A stretch of DNA of 64,000 bases from NCBI RefSeq assembly GCF_027887165.1, contig NC_077230.1, forward strand, positions 33,803,351 to 33,867,350. Direction: 5' to 3'. The notes below the pieces were generated by a model, which was not told where the DNA came from, ran no database searches, and worked only from the letters and a program-made list of their open reading frames with translations. Shown here one piece after another: positions 10,801 through 25,800 of this stretch. The position numbers and the translations under genes were made by a program. How positions within the stretch are numbered: the first letter of the stretch is position 1; each line of letters starts with the position of its first letter. The stretch is from Monodelphis domestica (taxonomy: Eukaryota; Chordata; Mammalia; Didelphimorphia; Didelphidae).

Positions 10801-13800
10801 TCCTGAGATGACACTCTGTTACATAGAACTGAAAGCAAAAAACGCCATCAGGCTTTCTGTTTCAAAGCCTGAGGCTCATTACTTCTTCATCCCCAACTCA
10901 CTTAGCCCAGATGGTTTTAGAATTTTTTCCTGCTTCCTAGATTGTAACAGAATTGATTTCTTTAGCTGCCCATCCTGAATATCCCAAATAAATGGTGGAA
11001 ATTTTCTCCTCTTAACCTCCCAAAGTTGTTTTCTTTTCCTCAGTTTCTATGATGACATTTATCTGTTTATTATCACCCAAGGTCTCTACAATAAAAATAT
11101 CAACTAGAAGTTTCCTTCTGAATTATCGTCTCCTTACTCAGTCTTCAGTCAGTGGGGCATTGTCTGATACCTCAGAAGAATCATTTGTTTTAGTTTCTGC
11201 AGATCCTATTGACTTTCTGAAGAATATTAAAATTGAAACAATACTCTGATAATTGTTTGTAGGAGGGCATCTGTGTTTGTGGATGATTTCTCTTGGATCC
11301 TTCTCACTGTGTTTTCCAAGATCTGCCAAAGTCCTTTCCTTTTTCAATCTCATTTCATTATTGAGACTTAGCCAGCTGGAAAGGCTTGGAGTACAGACCC
11401 AGTAATGAACACTAATCATCCTTGAAGCCTACTTAAAAAAAAAAATATTCAGGGATGAATCCCTGGAAGAATCCCCAGACAGGCTGCACGGTAATGAAAT
11501 TATTGAGACACACCAGCCCTCTAAGTCTTCTGATTAATTTGTAGAGAAGTGGTGACTGAAAAATTTGTAAGTGGCAGCCATTATAGTAATGGTATGATGA
11601 GTCATTGAAGTCTATCTCTTAAATTAGTACCATATCTTCTAATCATACACATGCATTGGACTTTTAGGTCATAAAAATCTTCAATGTAATTTTAATTACT
11701 ATGCAATTCTATTTTTCAGTATCCGTGTATTTGACCAGATTATTAAAATAGGTGACATCAATCTAATTGGATTGGATGAAGCAGAAATCATCTCTACTTT
11801 TAAAAAAATGGACGATTCTCCTTTCCAGTAAGTAAATTTTCCCACATTTCTTTAAGATGCAGAGATTGCTAGATCATTGTTTTTGATTTGGAAATTTCTT
11901 TAGCAATGTGTTCAAACAGAAAAATTGGGGAGAAAGAAAGCCTAATTAACATGTTTAAATAGTTTCTCTTTTTGTCTTCTTTTGCTAGGAAATGACCCTC
12001 TTTTTTACTGTTGAGCAGTTCACAAGATATTTTAGGACCCATTTGCACCTTCCTTTCTGAATACTCTATCACATCTCAAGCAAACCCTTGATTTTCATTT
12101 GCATTTATTTTTAGTTAATGAATTTTTATTTTCTTGGCAAATAATGCTCCTTGAACCTGAAGAGGTTTTTTTGTTTTGTTTTGTTTTGTTTTGTTTTGTT
12201 TTGTTTTGTTTTGTTTTTGTAAGAATGAAAGCTTAGCTGAATTTCCCCATTCTGCTCTTTGCATGGCTATGTCTTAATCCAAAGTACATAAATTAAATGT
12301 GGATATTTTGTACCTAGGATTGAAATTGGCCGCGAACCACCTGAAGTGAAGTCAGAACTTATCGAACTCCTCGAGTTGTCAGAGGAAAGGAAGAAATATT
12401 TTATGGATTCGCTCATAGTACAGGTATTATGTGAATCAAATAAAAAAATGCAGAAACGCAAAATTCTTTCTTTTTTTATCATAACAATATTAAAATAAAA
12501 TTTTTGTTCTTTAAAACGTTTCCTTTCCTACTCTTCAGTAACTTCATCTTAATTTATTACATACTTTTTTTATTGTTGCTCTTTTATGCAATTTTATCAA
12601 TGTCTCTGAGATTTACATTCTAATCTTCTCTGATGTACTCCAACCTTCACCACTGAATTATCATTTGTAGTATAGAGAATGAATTAAGCAAAACTGAACA
12701 ATAAATACAGCAACTGAATCTGATAGTTTTGCTCCTTTCTGAACAACGGAGATATATACATGTGTGTATGTGTATGTATATTTTTATATCTCTAGCTTTT
12801 GTCCCAGTCTAAGATTTTCCATTACAATTAGTCAGAGGATGGCAATCTTTTAATGCTGCTTTAATTTACCTTAGTTTTAAAAAGCCTTCTGTTTCTGCTT
12901 ACTTTACATTATTTAATATGGGTTTTTTTAATGTCTTGTAGAATTCTTATTGTTAATTTCAAAAACTTAATAATATCTCATTATATAATATATCACAGCA
13001 TTTGTTCAGGTTTTCCCAAATTAACGGACACTTTGTATTCAGACAAAGAATGTGTAAGTGTACACATATTCCCTTGATTTCCTGCCTTTGATGACTTTGG
13101 GGTTTCACTTCTATTCTAGTTGCATTGATTTTGTTCGTGTTAAATCTTTCTCAGTAGTGCAAAATTCCTATTTTTTCTTTTATTATGATCACAAACCCCC
13201 TAGTTTTTTACCATCAATATGCCTCACAAATATTGGTCTAAGAGGTCTTATTCCTGTTGTTTTTCTAATTTTGAATGCTGTATGGGTATTGGTTGATATT
13301 AAGGTTGTATATGCAACTTGAATTCATTATGGTAAATTTTATAGCCCTTTCCTATTCAAACTTTCATTTGTATCACATGATTTCCAGTTTTTCTCAGGCC
13401 TTCCAGAATACAGAATCCTTCCTCTCTCATTTTTGTTTTTGGGTTTTTGAACCCCTGGATTGCCGAGTTAATTATCTTCTGGGACTTCCTCATGGTAGAA
13501 TATTTTATGAACTCTTAATTATTGTCAAGTAATCCTGAGTAATTTTATTAATTTTGAAGGTTCAGTTTGAGGACCTGTTAATTTTAGACCTCTTTTATTA
13601 TTCTTGTTTTTAACATTTCCATTAAGATTACTTTTCACAACAATCTCTGACCAACAATCTTTTTTCTTATGTCTTTCTGTATCCTATCTCTAAGGCTTTC
13701 CCCAAAATGCTGGTCTACCAATCTGTAAGCCCCTGGAGGTGAAGGAATGTTTTATCTTTATATCCCCAGGACAACACACGGACTTGCACTTTTTAGATGC

Positions 13801-16800
13801 TTAAGAAATTATGATTGAATTAGTTGCTCATGTTGTTATGCTGATGCATAAGCAGGCTCTTGCTTTTTATTCTGTGCTATTTTGCTAGATGTTTTGGCAA
13901 ACTCTTTAAAATGTTTTACTATAATTTTGAAATGACCATCTGTCCTCTAATAATGATAATGTCTTTGGAAAATATCAAAGAATATATTTAATCTTTCAAA
14001 GTGTGTATATGGGTATATTGGTATATATTTCATTTTGCAAAAAGTATAAAAGTATTTACTACTGCCTCCTTAAAACCTCTTTCCTATCCAATTATGAAAT
14101 CTTTAAACATTAGCACATTAGGAGAGTGGATTTTGTTTGTTTATTTTAAGCATGTTCTTGAGATTTCTTAGCTTTAGGCCTATATTGTAATTACACTTTC
14201 TAAACATTTTCTCCATTTAAAGGAAAAAATTAGAGATATCACTATTGTGAGAGGACAAGCAAGTATTTGTAGAAGTCCAAGAGTACCATGGTACTGGATG
14301 GCCAGGTATATATATATGTGTATATATAGGTATAAAGATATATATGTAAGCTTTTATTGAATATGTAAACTAGTGGTTTTTTTAGACAAAACTTAGTGAA
14401 AGGTTAATAATAAAATAACAATATGCTTTTGCCTCTAAATTCCATTTACTGGGAAGATTTCCAAATTGGAGACTCAATTTAAAAAATGTATATATTCAGT
14501 GGGTTTTTTGGATAATATTTTCCTGATGAGGAATGGCCTCATCATTTCTGGCTTATAAATATATAGAATGAAATAATATAATGCATTAAAATAAGTAAAT
14601 ATCAGGAATAGAAGAAATCTCGAAACATCTTGATACACTTTGATGTATAGCAAATAGAACAGATAAAAACAAAAACAAAAAGAATGTTTTTTTTAACTTT
14701 ACCTTCTGTCCTATAATTGAAGCTAAGTGTCAGTTCCAAAGCATAAGAACCAGCTCTCCTCCCACTACTGCTGCTGCCACCCACCACCAGATCTTAGCAG
14801 TGGTTTCTCCTCCCACTGCATGCTCTTGGGAAGAGTGCTCAGCTGCAGTCTCCCACTGCTATTTCTGATTCAAGTGTCTGCACAGAGGGTGAGATTCCCC
14901 AATTTTTGGCCAGTCTTTTCCCCACTCCAGGTGGGTTTTTGAGCCTGTGCTAGCCATTTTTCAATGAGGAAAAGTGACACCATGCTATTCAGCACCACCC
15001 CCTTTTAGTTTATAAGCTGAATTTCTTAAACTGACCCTTGGCACCCGGCTTGCAACTCAGGATTTTTTTCACAGGAAAGGGGACCCCTCTGCTGTTTTTT
15101 TTTTGAGGGCACATTAACACAAATCAATGGATTTTAGATTTTATTTTTCTGCCTCCTACCCAAAACATCGAGGACTAATCTTTCTTTCATATGAAAATAT
15201 GCTATTGTTCTCCCTTGAAGTTTTGCCCTTCTTTGAGTTTACTCTTTAAATAAAATCCATTCAGTCTTCCCTTTTTTTTTTTTTGGGAGGAAAAATGCTT
15301 TTACAAAGCATGCTAGGTATTCTCACAGAACAGTTTGAATTGCTTGATCTCTAACTAGTGCATATTAGTTCTTGTTTTTTTTTTTACTAACAGTTTGTAT
15401 TTGCACTGCATATTTCCCATTTTGTTTGCTTCTCAAGAATATGTAACAGGCTAGGGGGCAGCTGGGTAGCTCAGTGGTTTGAAAGCCAGCCCTAGAGACG
15501 GGAGGTCCTAGGTTCAAATCTGGCCTCAGACACTTCCCAGATGTGTGACCATGGGCAAGTCACTTGACCCCCATTGCCTAGCCCTTACCACTCTTCTGCC
15601 TTGGAGCCAATACTCAGTATTGACTCCAAGAAGGAAGGTAAGGGTTTAAAAAAAAAAAGACTATGCAACAGGCTAGACTGCTTAAATTAGAGACCAAACT
15701 GAAATATTCTGACAAAGTGTTATGGGGTTCAGATGTGTACCCCTGGGGTTCAGGAAGGATACCTTTGGCAAGAATGCAAGACTCCAAAATTTAGCTTAAA
15801 AACAAAACGAGAAATTTATTAGTTTAGGAGGCAATGTTGAGAATGGCCAGGAGGATAGCAAGGTTGAGCAGCAAGATGGGGAGCAGTTCCTTGGGAGGAC
15901 AGCATGAAAGGAAAGGCTGCTCCCCTAAGGACAGCATAGATGGAAAAGCTGTCCCCCCAGACGACATCAGTTCTGGGGATTTTGTACTCTTTACAACAGA
16001 TGCTATGTCATGGTGTGGACATGACCTAGAGTGTTAATAATCACTTAGGCATTTGGTGGGGTTGAGGTGGTCATCTGACTTGGGTCTGCCTGGAGGCATG
16101 AAGATTCCTTAACAAAAAGATATCTTGAGATATAGCCTGATAGGATCTTGGTGTAGCCTGGAGGTGCGTCTCTCTGTCCAAAATAGTTTGCCTGAGTTTC
16201 TGGGGGTACAGTGCCCATGTCAAAAGTTTTGATATTCTTAAATATTCTCAACACACAGAGTAGAGAATCCTGCCCATTGCTTCTATCAGAAATTTCCGAG
16301 TTCTGACAAATGAAGTGCAAATAGTTAATAAATAGTGCGGAGGGGAATAAACTTTAAAAGAGATCTGGAAGTTTATTGTTTCCTAACTACTTTTAATTTA
16401 TTAACCTCCATGAGAGTTAAAAGAAGTCTATTGGAATTGGAGAAAAGGATTTTTCACGTCCCTGCCTATGTCTTTGTTACGCTTATTTGCTGATTGCTTG
16501 TGTTGAGTTAATTTTTTTAAAGTTCATATGTTAATCAAATCAATATCTTTCTGATATACTGAATCATTTCAAGCTAATGTTTTTGCCTATTAGATATATT
16601 CTATTATATTGATTTTTGTACCTTTCCCCTCTGACTGTACTGAAGAACATCATTATGAAAGCCCATAAACACCTTTTTCAGTGGCAAAATCATAACTCAT
16701 TAGGGGTGTGCTGCATTTGTCACATAGATAATGATGGATGGAATTCATCAAAACTGGTTACAACTTGTATACAACCTTTAGAGAATTTAATGAGCTAAGA

Positions 16801-19800
16801 ATTTCAATTGCAATTTTAAGAGGTCTACAGAAATTACTTTAGATATCTAGGAGATTTCTGGAATGATATTTAAAATATATATGCATACATATATTTTAAA
16901 AAATGTTGAACTAAAAGGTAGAGAACCAAATAGATGTTCCTACCTAGCCTAGAAAGGCTAAGTGACTTGCCCAAGTTAATACAACTAATTAGTGGCAAGT
17001 TACAACTAGGTTCTGGAACTAGAACTTGAGTCCAAATCTCTTTAATTCCAAGATGGTTTGATTGCCAGTTGTATGAAACTGCTACCTTTTCTTCCACAGT
17101 GACCTGAAATTTGTTATTGGGGCACTGAAAATATTAATAGAAGAAGATCAGGGATGTAGAAAAAACATCCAAGCTATCTTTGAGCAGGTAAGACAGCACA
17201 GTTCCTCCCCATTAATCAAGTTTTATTGAATGTTAGTTGTGTTCACAGTGATAAAAGTGGTGGAAAGCAAAGCAGTCAGTGTGAATGGTGCCCATAATAA
17301 TGCATGAAATAAATGCTTCCTATTTCATTCATCCATTCTTTTGATCAGTCCAAACAAAACTTTTCAATCTTACTAAAACTCTTCTTGGCCTAAGAGGACT
17401 GCTTTATGAAAGGTGAATTGACCAAAACTCCCATATCACTACTCTCTGCCTAGTACTACTTATCACTCTTTAGAAAATCCAGTATGGAAATCATTTGGGA
17501 ACCCCAGCCTACTACTACTACTAATCCATGAATTGTGTCTACTTGATCAAGAGAAAGGATCATCGGCTGGGGTATCCTTCTTCCTTGCTTCCCTTACTCC
17601 ATTGCAGCTATTAACTACTCTTAGGTCTTAAGATGTGAATCAGTAACTTTCTTCCTTCTGAAGTGAAGAAGGCCCACCAGGCTTTTTTTATTATTATTTT
17701 CTCTGTGAATGTGCCTCTGAAGTCTGCTAGAATGTAGGCCTTACAATCGATTTCCCCTACTTTTATGCTATCATTGTAACTACTAATTGAAGTACCTCTG
17801 GATGTGTGCAAAATGCTGCTAAGCGCTGGAGACATAAAGAGAAAAAATGAAACATTTCCTGATCTTGAGACACTCTTACTCGATACTCTAAGTGGAAAGT
17901 ACAACATTTAAAATAAGGTTCAGCTGAAGCACAAGATGGAATGCTTCAGAAGTCCTGGGGTCTCAGTGGTAGAATGGATGGAATGGATAGCAAGCGCCAT
18001 TTGGCAATGATTTCACAAAGATTAGTTAGACTGGTTCTGCCATCTATCACATCAGTAAATTCTTTTTGTATTTGAGGATTAAACCCAGTGTCTCGGTCAC
18101 ATATTATCAAGGCTTTCCTGTTGTTATTGGATAAAGTCTAAACCCAGTACCTTCCATACTCTGACACCAGAGGGTTCCATACTTGATTCCCAGAGTACCA
18201 TAAAATAATTTATATACATATGTATATATGCATATATCTATATCTATATCTTTGTAGTCATATAAATCTTATATACCCAGAGCTTAGCTGAGGACCAGAA
18301 GACCAGACATGGAAGAAGCTCTTAGTAGTGAATATCATTTTTCCTTTTTTCTATACGCATGTAAATCTGTGTGTCTGTATATACATATATATGCACATAA
18401 ATGCATGCACACATTTATTTATATATGTGTATGTGTGTATGTGTCGATATCTATACCTCTATCTAAGGCCAGGTTACTTACTCATCAGACCTGCCCTAAC
18501 ATTCTTCTAGTTTGCAAAAGGGCTTGTCACTGTAATTTCTCAGCTATTATGGTATTTCCACTGACTGTTTTTGAACATCTCTTGGAGTCCATTTTACTAA
18601 ATTACAATCCTCCTAGAAGCAGAAACTCTCTTTCCCCCTGTATATACAGAACTATGCAGGAAGAGAAGCTTCATTTTGTAGTGTTAGGAAGTGATATGTA
18701 TTGAAGTGGTCCCCCTGATGTCCATCCTGGATGTCTGAAGCTCACCAGGTCAGTAACATCTTACTGCTTTTGGCAGCTTCCTGCAACTAAATGGCAGTGA
18801 AGGTGTCACCTTGCCTTGAAAAACACAATTCTTAACTGGGAGAGCTTTTAAGCTTTGGATTCTATCCCTAACCTCATTCCTATCTACATGATATCTCTTT
18901 CCCTCTTCCCATTCCCATCCATGTCCCCATCTCAGTTCCCAAACCTATCCCTGTCTCTAATCTCATGTAAATCTCTCGTCCTATCCTGATTGGTTTTACT
19001 CAATAGCTACTAGTCATGGAATTTGTGCATATGTTTTTGAATGTAATAGATCTGAAGGGGTCATTTGAGAATAAAGAGGTCAGATAAGTGGCTAGCAGGA
19101 ATAAATGAGATGGTTGTGACTGTTGGAGAGGAAAAGGATTGAATAACGTGTAATTAATAGATTTATTTTGGTTCATTTGGTAAATTTCAGGCTAACATTT
19201 TTCAAGACAAATATAAAGACATGAACACATACAAAGTGAATATGGAACAGAAACCTGATGAATCAAATAAAGAAGGCACATTTTTACCATTGGCCCCAGA
19301 AGAAGAATTATTACTAGAACAATTTAAAATAAAACCTAAAGAGATAAAAAATGAAGATTTATCACCAGGGCAATTATTAGCCCAAGGGGATTTCAATTCA
19401 GGTAAGACATATATCCTTGCTCAAAACATTTGACCCTAAAGTTTTCTGATAGAAAAGAGAAATTTGGAACAAATGTTTCTATCACTCACCGAATCTCTGG
19501 TCTCTATTCCTTTTCCCTTCATATCTCTAATAATGAGAATGCTAGCTGCTTTATAAGGCTTTCTCAACTATTGGTGATCACTCTCTTGGTGATTGAACTA
19601 TAAGGGACCTTGGAAATATTCTACTATAACATTTTAATTGCTATAGAAATCTATGCTATATGTATGTCAGAATGTCATTTAGCTTCTGCCTCAAAATATG
19701 CCGTGATAGGAAACTCATTTTCTCAACATCCAGGCCACACTATTGCTAAATTACTTAAGCTTTTAGAAAATATTTCAGTACAATTTTTTTTGCTCAGGCT

Positions 19801-22800
19801 TTTTTTTTATAATTTAGTCCTTTTCCCTTCTTTTGAAATAATACAGAAAAAGATCTTGTTCCTCTTTCCCTATTACTATCCATTTGACCTATAAAATCAA
19901 CTTATTTTCCACCTAAGACTTTTTTTTAATCTCTATGATCATGTTTAGCCTGAAGACAATCTTTATATGATTTCTTATTACATCGTTGGGACATGGTTTT
20001 GTTTAGAGTCTATTATCCATCCTACTTTAATGACATCCATTTTGGTTTATCAACATTCTGTTGGTCTCATTGCAACAAAATCTTTTTTTTTTAATTCAAT
20101 TACTTATAGGAATAATTTTGGCCATTTCTTTTGACATTTTAAAATTCAGATACCCCCATCTCCCTTTCCCTACCTGAGGGGGTGAAGAATCTGATATAGG
20201 TTATACTCATACTATTATGTAATACCTATTTCCATATGGTTCCCATCATGATAGACACAGAACACACATATTCAATAGAAATCTCATGAAGATTTATAAT
20301 ATAACTTATAATTTATAATATAACTATAATAGTGGAAGATGTCAAGTTTTGATCTACACTCAGATTTTTTTTTTGTAGCTTCCTTGACCATTGATAGTAT
20401 GTTCTTCATGTGTTACCTTGGAAGCTTAATGATAATGATTTAGTCCTTCACAGTTGATCATTGTATAATATTTCTGTTATAGTCTCTAGTTATAGTTGTT
20501 CTGCTCACTTTTTCTGAATTCATCCTGTTCATTGTTCCTTATGGCATAATAGTAATCCATTACAACCATATTCCACAGCTTGATCATTCAACCACTAAAT
20601 AATGGACAACCCCTCAGTTTCCAATTCTTTGCCACTATAAAAAGAGCTGATAATAATATTTTGGCACAGTTAATTCCTTTTATTCTATCTTTGATCCATT
20701 TGGGTGAGATTGTTGTATAGACCTTTGGGTATTGTTTCATATAAGTCTCTAGAATGGTTGTATCGATTCACACTATCACCAATGAAGTTTATTAGTGTTC
20801 CAATTTTCCCACCTCCTCTTCAACATTTATCATTTTCCATTTTGGTCATGTTAGCTAATCTGAAGGGTATGAGATCATTTTGCAGAGTTGGCTTAATTTT
20901 CATTTCTTTCATCAATAGTGATTGGGAATTTTTTAAAATATGGCTATGTAAAGTTTTAATCTCTTCTGAGAAATGCCTATTCAAATCCTTTGACCATTTC
21001 TCAATTGAGGAATGTTGTGTATTATAAATTTGACTCAGTTCTCTTTATATTTAAGAAATGAGACTTTTATCAAAAATTGCTATAAATTTTTCCTCAGAAT
21101 TTGTTTTTTCATTTCTAATCTTAAGTACATTTGTTTTATTTGTGCGAAACCTTTTTAATATAATGAAATCAAAATGCCCTTTTAATCAAGTATGCCGATG
21201 ATTTATTTATTTTATTTTTTCATAAAACAAACTATTTGTCTTATTTTATTAGTTCTATGGTTTTCTTACTTTCAATCTATTCATCCCTTGCTTGATTTTC
21301 ATGATTTCCAATTTGCTGTTTAATTGAGGATTTTTAAATTTGTCCTTTTCTAGGATTTTTAGTTGTATCACCAATTCGCTTATGACCTGCTTTTTTTCTA
21401 CTTTACCTGATATAAGCAATAAGAGATGTGAATTTTCCTCTAAGTACGGCTTTGGCTACATGCTAAAAATTTGATATGTTGTCTCCTTATAATCATTGTC
21501 TTTAATGAAATTATTGATTGTTTCTATGATTCATTCTTTGACCCATTTATTCTTTAGGCAAAAATTTGTTTATATCTATCATATGCCATACGCCATAAAT
21601 TTATTTATTGGCAAATAGAGAAGGTTTCCTATTTTAGCTATAAATATCACTTGTATAATTTGTTCATTAGAAAACACCTTTTTCCTGGGTGCCATCCATT
21701 ACTTGCATTCCTTTTGCACTGTGAATCTGTGAACATTTGGAGTATCACTGTCATTGCTAACAGAAGGAAATCTGGTTCAGCCTTATGAATCTGAGATCTG
21801 GAAGAATGAATACTGGTGAATTGAGCAACAGTTTGAAAATGAATGCTGTACTTCAGGGGCTGACTTTTTTTTGGCTGCCAAGTACCAACAATTAATATGA
21901 TTGTGGTTCAGAGAATATTAGAACCTCTAGTGTGAGGGCTTGCTGAACGCTTTTCAGGGCTGCTTATCTACCTTTGGTGTCTACTTGTCACTGAGCTCTC
22001 ACCTGTGGTTCCAAGAAGTTGTAGCATGTGGAGCAGCCTCTTAAAACTGAACAGATGGGTTAAGTTAGGTTGATATCTACTCCAGGCTTGTGAAGACCTC
22101 CTCCTGGAATAGGTGGATGAGAAAATTTGCTTCAGTAGCCATGAATGTAGCTGAAGTAAGCACTGTGGAGTGCGTAGAGTTTGGTTGGACATCTAAGACA
22201 CTAAAGTCATTTAGGTTCAGTGTCAATCAACTAGGTTCAGTGTCAGTTATCCAGACTTTTGTCTTGCCAAAGGATTTAGATGATTCTGCAAGAAAGAGTG
22301 AGGCTGACAATTTTGTGCAACTCACTTAAATCCAATTCATACACAAGTGAAGATATTACTCTGTGATGTCACTGGTACTTTTCAAACATAAGGATCACCA
22401 CCACCACTGCCAACTGATTAATCAACATTTTTGACTGTCTCATCCTTTTAAGTCTTCTTCAATCTAGCTTTACTTGTTTTAAACTGCCCTTGCAGCGGGA
22501 CTAGTATTTTCTTGGTAGATATCCTAGATCATCAGTCTTAGAAGGAACCTCAAAGACCACCCACTTTAATCCCTTCATTTTGTAGGTGAGAAAAATGAGG
22601 CCCGGAGAAGATATTCAGATAGTTACCTTCCCAGCGGTGACTTCATGGCTTCTGGCTCTAAAATCAAGGCCAAAGGTAGGTTCTTCACTTTATAAGATGT
22701 CTAAGCCTTGGTCAGCAATAGTAACCAATGAAAGATTGCTGTTGTCCCTTGCTAATCCTAGTAAAATATTTGTGTACTGTTGTACTCATTGAATTATTTA

Positions 22801-25800
22801 TTTTTCTTAGAGACCCAAATAAAAAAAGAAAAAGAAGAAGAAGAAATAGTAGTGGAGGAAGAGATTATTAGCACTGGAAAACCTACAGAGGGAAAGGCTA
22901 AAAAGGGATTTTCCTGGTTCCGGTAAGAGATGTACTTTTTATATATGGATAACAATATTCTTAATAAACAAAACATTTTATTTCTCCTGGAATTTACCTC
23001 TTTGGCTACTGTTTGCTATGTTTTTTGCCCCTTTCTACAAAAGAACTTCATTATTTATATGAATTTTCTCAGTTGTTCACATCTTCCTCAAATGGGTGCT
23101 GGCATAGAGTAAAGGTGTCAAATTCACAGTTTATGGATGTGACCCAGAGAGATCCATTTCTTTTTGAGTCTGATAATAACAACTTAGTGGGAAAAGTATA
23201 GGACATGGAATCTGAGTTATCTGCATTCAGACTGGAGTTTTATCACCTAGTCATGTGTTCAAATTCAAGTATTTTCTGATCAATAGGTTACAGACTTCCC
23301 ATCTATAAAATATTACAAGTTGACATCTAGCGTTACTTCAGATCTAAATCAGTGACCCCCTCGCTCCTTACAAGACAAATCATGTATTAGTTGTGGTTAA
23401 TGTGGAGGAGGAAGAAGTAGAGAAATGATATTGTGCCATACGCACACATATTTAACTTAACTGGCTTCCATATCTAGTTTTATATTTTTACCTATAGCGC
23501 CAAATTTGATCTTGCCCCTTCTCTAATACATGTGCTGACATAGCACGTATCCTACAAAAAGTGTAACTCCAAACTCTTTGAACATGTAGCTTTGTCTTTT
23601 TTTTCAGAATTGAAATTCATGAAATTTTTATAGTGTGCATCTATTTAAGATCCTTTTTTGTGTCATAGTAGAATGTATTTTGTGTTTTAATAATTATTTC
23701 ACTCTCAAATGTTGTATGATTCTAGCAATATCAAAGAACGCAAGCTGTGGAACTTCTTTCATTTTAAAAAACATGACAAACAAGTAAAGAATGTGCACAA
23801 GTGGGAAGAAATTGATCAAGAGGTAAATTTTCATTATGTTAAATTTATCAAAGATTTAAGTTTGTTTCCCCATTTAAATTACTAGAGAGTGAGCTTTTTC
23901 TTGAATTAGAAAACTATAATTTACCTTGGATTGAGGAGTTAACATTCTGTCATAATTAATAATCAGTATTAATCAGGAATAAAATTACCCGAGTAAGGAG
24001 CCAAAGTACCATAGCGGCAACTGTTTGGCCTTGAAGTCACTTTTTTGTTCCCAGAGATCATTCAAGAACCTCTCTCAAGAAAAGGGAATGATTAAGAACT
24101 CTTAAAACATTTGAATTCTCTGTATTTGGATGTTCTAAGGACAAAGGATAATTGATTCAACTTTTGGCCTCAGAATATTGTTGGCTGAAAATTTTCTAAA
24201 ATGATGGCACAGAGTATTGAAATACACTTAACCTAGAGAAAAGTGCAAGTTGAATTGTTATGGGCTGATGCAGGTAGGAAGTGATAACATATTAGGATAA
24301 TTTTCCCTCCATGAGACAGAAGGGGTCTCTGAAGGGGATGTACAATATTTAAAAAATAACAGGTAGGTAAAATGGTAAAAGTTTACCAAGAAATACCACT
24401 GTCGGTTGTTGGCAAAATAAGAGGAGAGATTGCATGTGTATGTCTTGATTGACTGTGCCTGTGTTACTGAGCAAAAAAAGAACATGAGAGCCACAGATGG
24501 GCCAATATGACAATGAAGGAAAATAATAAATGTTGAAGGGGATATGGCAGAATTGGGACACTAATGCATTGCTAGTGGAGTTGTGAATTAATACAAGCAT
24601 TCTGGAGGGAAATTTGGAATTATGAGCAAAGGGCTCTAAAAGAACACATTTGATCCTTTGATCCAGCAATACCACTGCTGGGTTTGTACTCCAAAGAGAT
24701 AATAAGGAAAAATGCGTATACAAAATATTCATAGCTGAGCTCTTTGTGGTGGCAAAAATTGGAAAATGAGGGGATGTTCCTCAATTAGGGAATGACTAAA
24801 CAAATTGTGGTATATGTTGGTGATGGAATACTATTGTGTTATAAGGAATGATGACCTACTTGATTTCTATATGAACTGGAAAGACCTTCATGAACTGAAG
24901 CAGAGTGAAATGAGCAGAACCAATCGAATGATATACACTGAAAGTGAAACATTGTAGAACTATCCAACATAATGAACTTTACTACTCGCAGCATACAATA
25001 GTCCAGGACATTGCTGAAGGACTTATGAGAAAGAATCCTATCTATATTGAGAGAGAGAACTATGGGAATAGAAATGAAAAAGAAAAACTTAAGACTTAAC
25101 ACTTAGAACTTGTTTATATGAATATATGATTTGGGGTTTGAGCTCTATGGTAAAAATGAATAATATAAAATTAGATATCAAGGGATAACATTTGTACAAT
25201 CCAGTAGAATTGCTTATTGCTTCTGGGAGGGGAAAAGGGAAAGAAAATGAATCATATAAACTTGAAAAAATATTAAAAATAAAAAAAGAATATGAGGTAT
25301 GAGGTCAATTGAGAAAATATCTATTGATCTTCACACACATATTTTTACACATACATAAATAAATAGATACACATGTACATATGATTAAGTCCAACTAAAG
25401 ATTTCATCACCCACCAGGCATTAGGAGGTATTTCTGACCTGCCCAATTTTGTTTGTGCTCTAGCTAGCAAGAATAAAATTCTGAATTGCCTCACATTTGG
25501 AATTCTTTTGAATCCTCCAAGGATGGTCCCATCTCTTAATAGATACTGAAAAAGGACCCCCACCACACTGTCTAATGGAGATGGGCATATTTTTTTCAAT
25601 TTTCTTTTACTTATAAAATAATGAATGGCAATAAAATACAAGCTTTCCTCCAAACCTAAAGGTGACAACATTGAATATATTTAGTATTTGTAATCATGAT
25701 GGTCAACTTGCCAAAATCTTGTAAAAAAAGTAAGATTTGTTTCCATTTACTTTCTAGAAATATTACCCATCAGTAGAAATAGACAAAAAACTAGGATGCA

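Larger units (their letters stand above)
14306..17099 (+). other. Gene B intron 5
   Basis: It holds a TA-rich microsatellite just after the donor and a less AT-rich block at about 14720-15290 that I cannot assign. That block ends in a possible AATAAA at 15249 and poly-T, so it may be a retroposed or repeat-derived piece. It also holds a SINE, a probable solo LTR and a MIR-like relic. Confidence 0.5.
19402..22810 (+). other. Gene B intron 7, with ancient antisense L1
   Basis: It holds the L1 piece below, a MIR-like relic at about 22540-22660, and 21600-22800 paralogous to 47750-48950 of module C. Confidence 0.6.

Noticed and set aside
15455-15658. tRNA gene
   Set aside because: A and B boxes are present, but the body, A tail and target duplications show a SINE, and no tRNA fold can be completed.
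18309-18704. Open frame of 131 codons in gene B intron 6
   Set aside because: It runs through TA/TG-rich simple sequence, and the paralogous intron in module C does not keep it.
24349-24732. Open frame of 127 codons on the minus strand
   Set aside because: It is partly the reverse of L1 sequence, has no domain and has no counterpart in module C.
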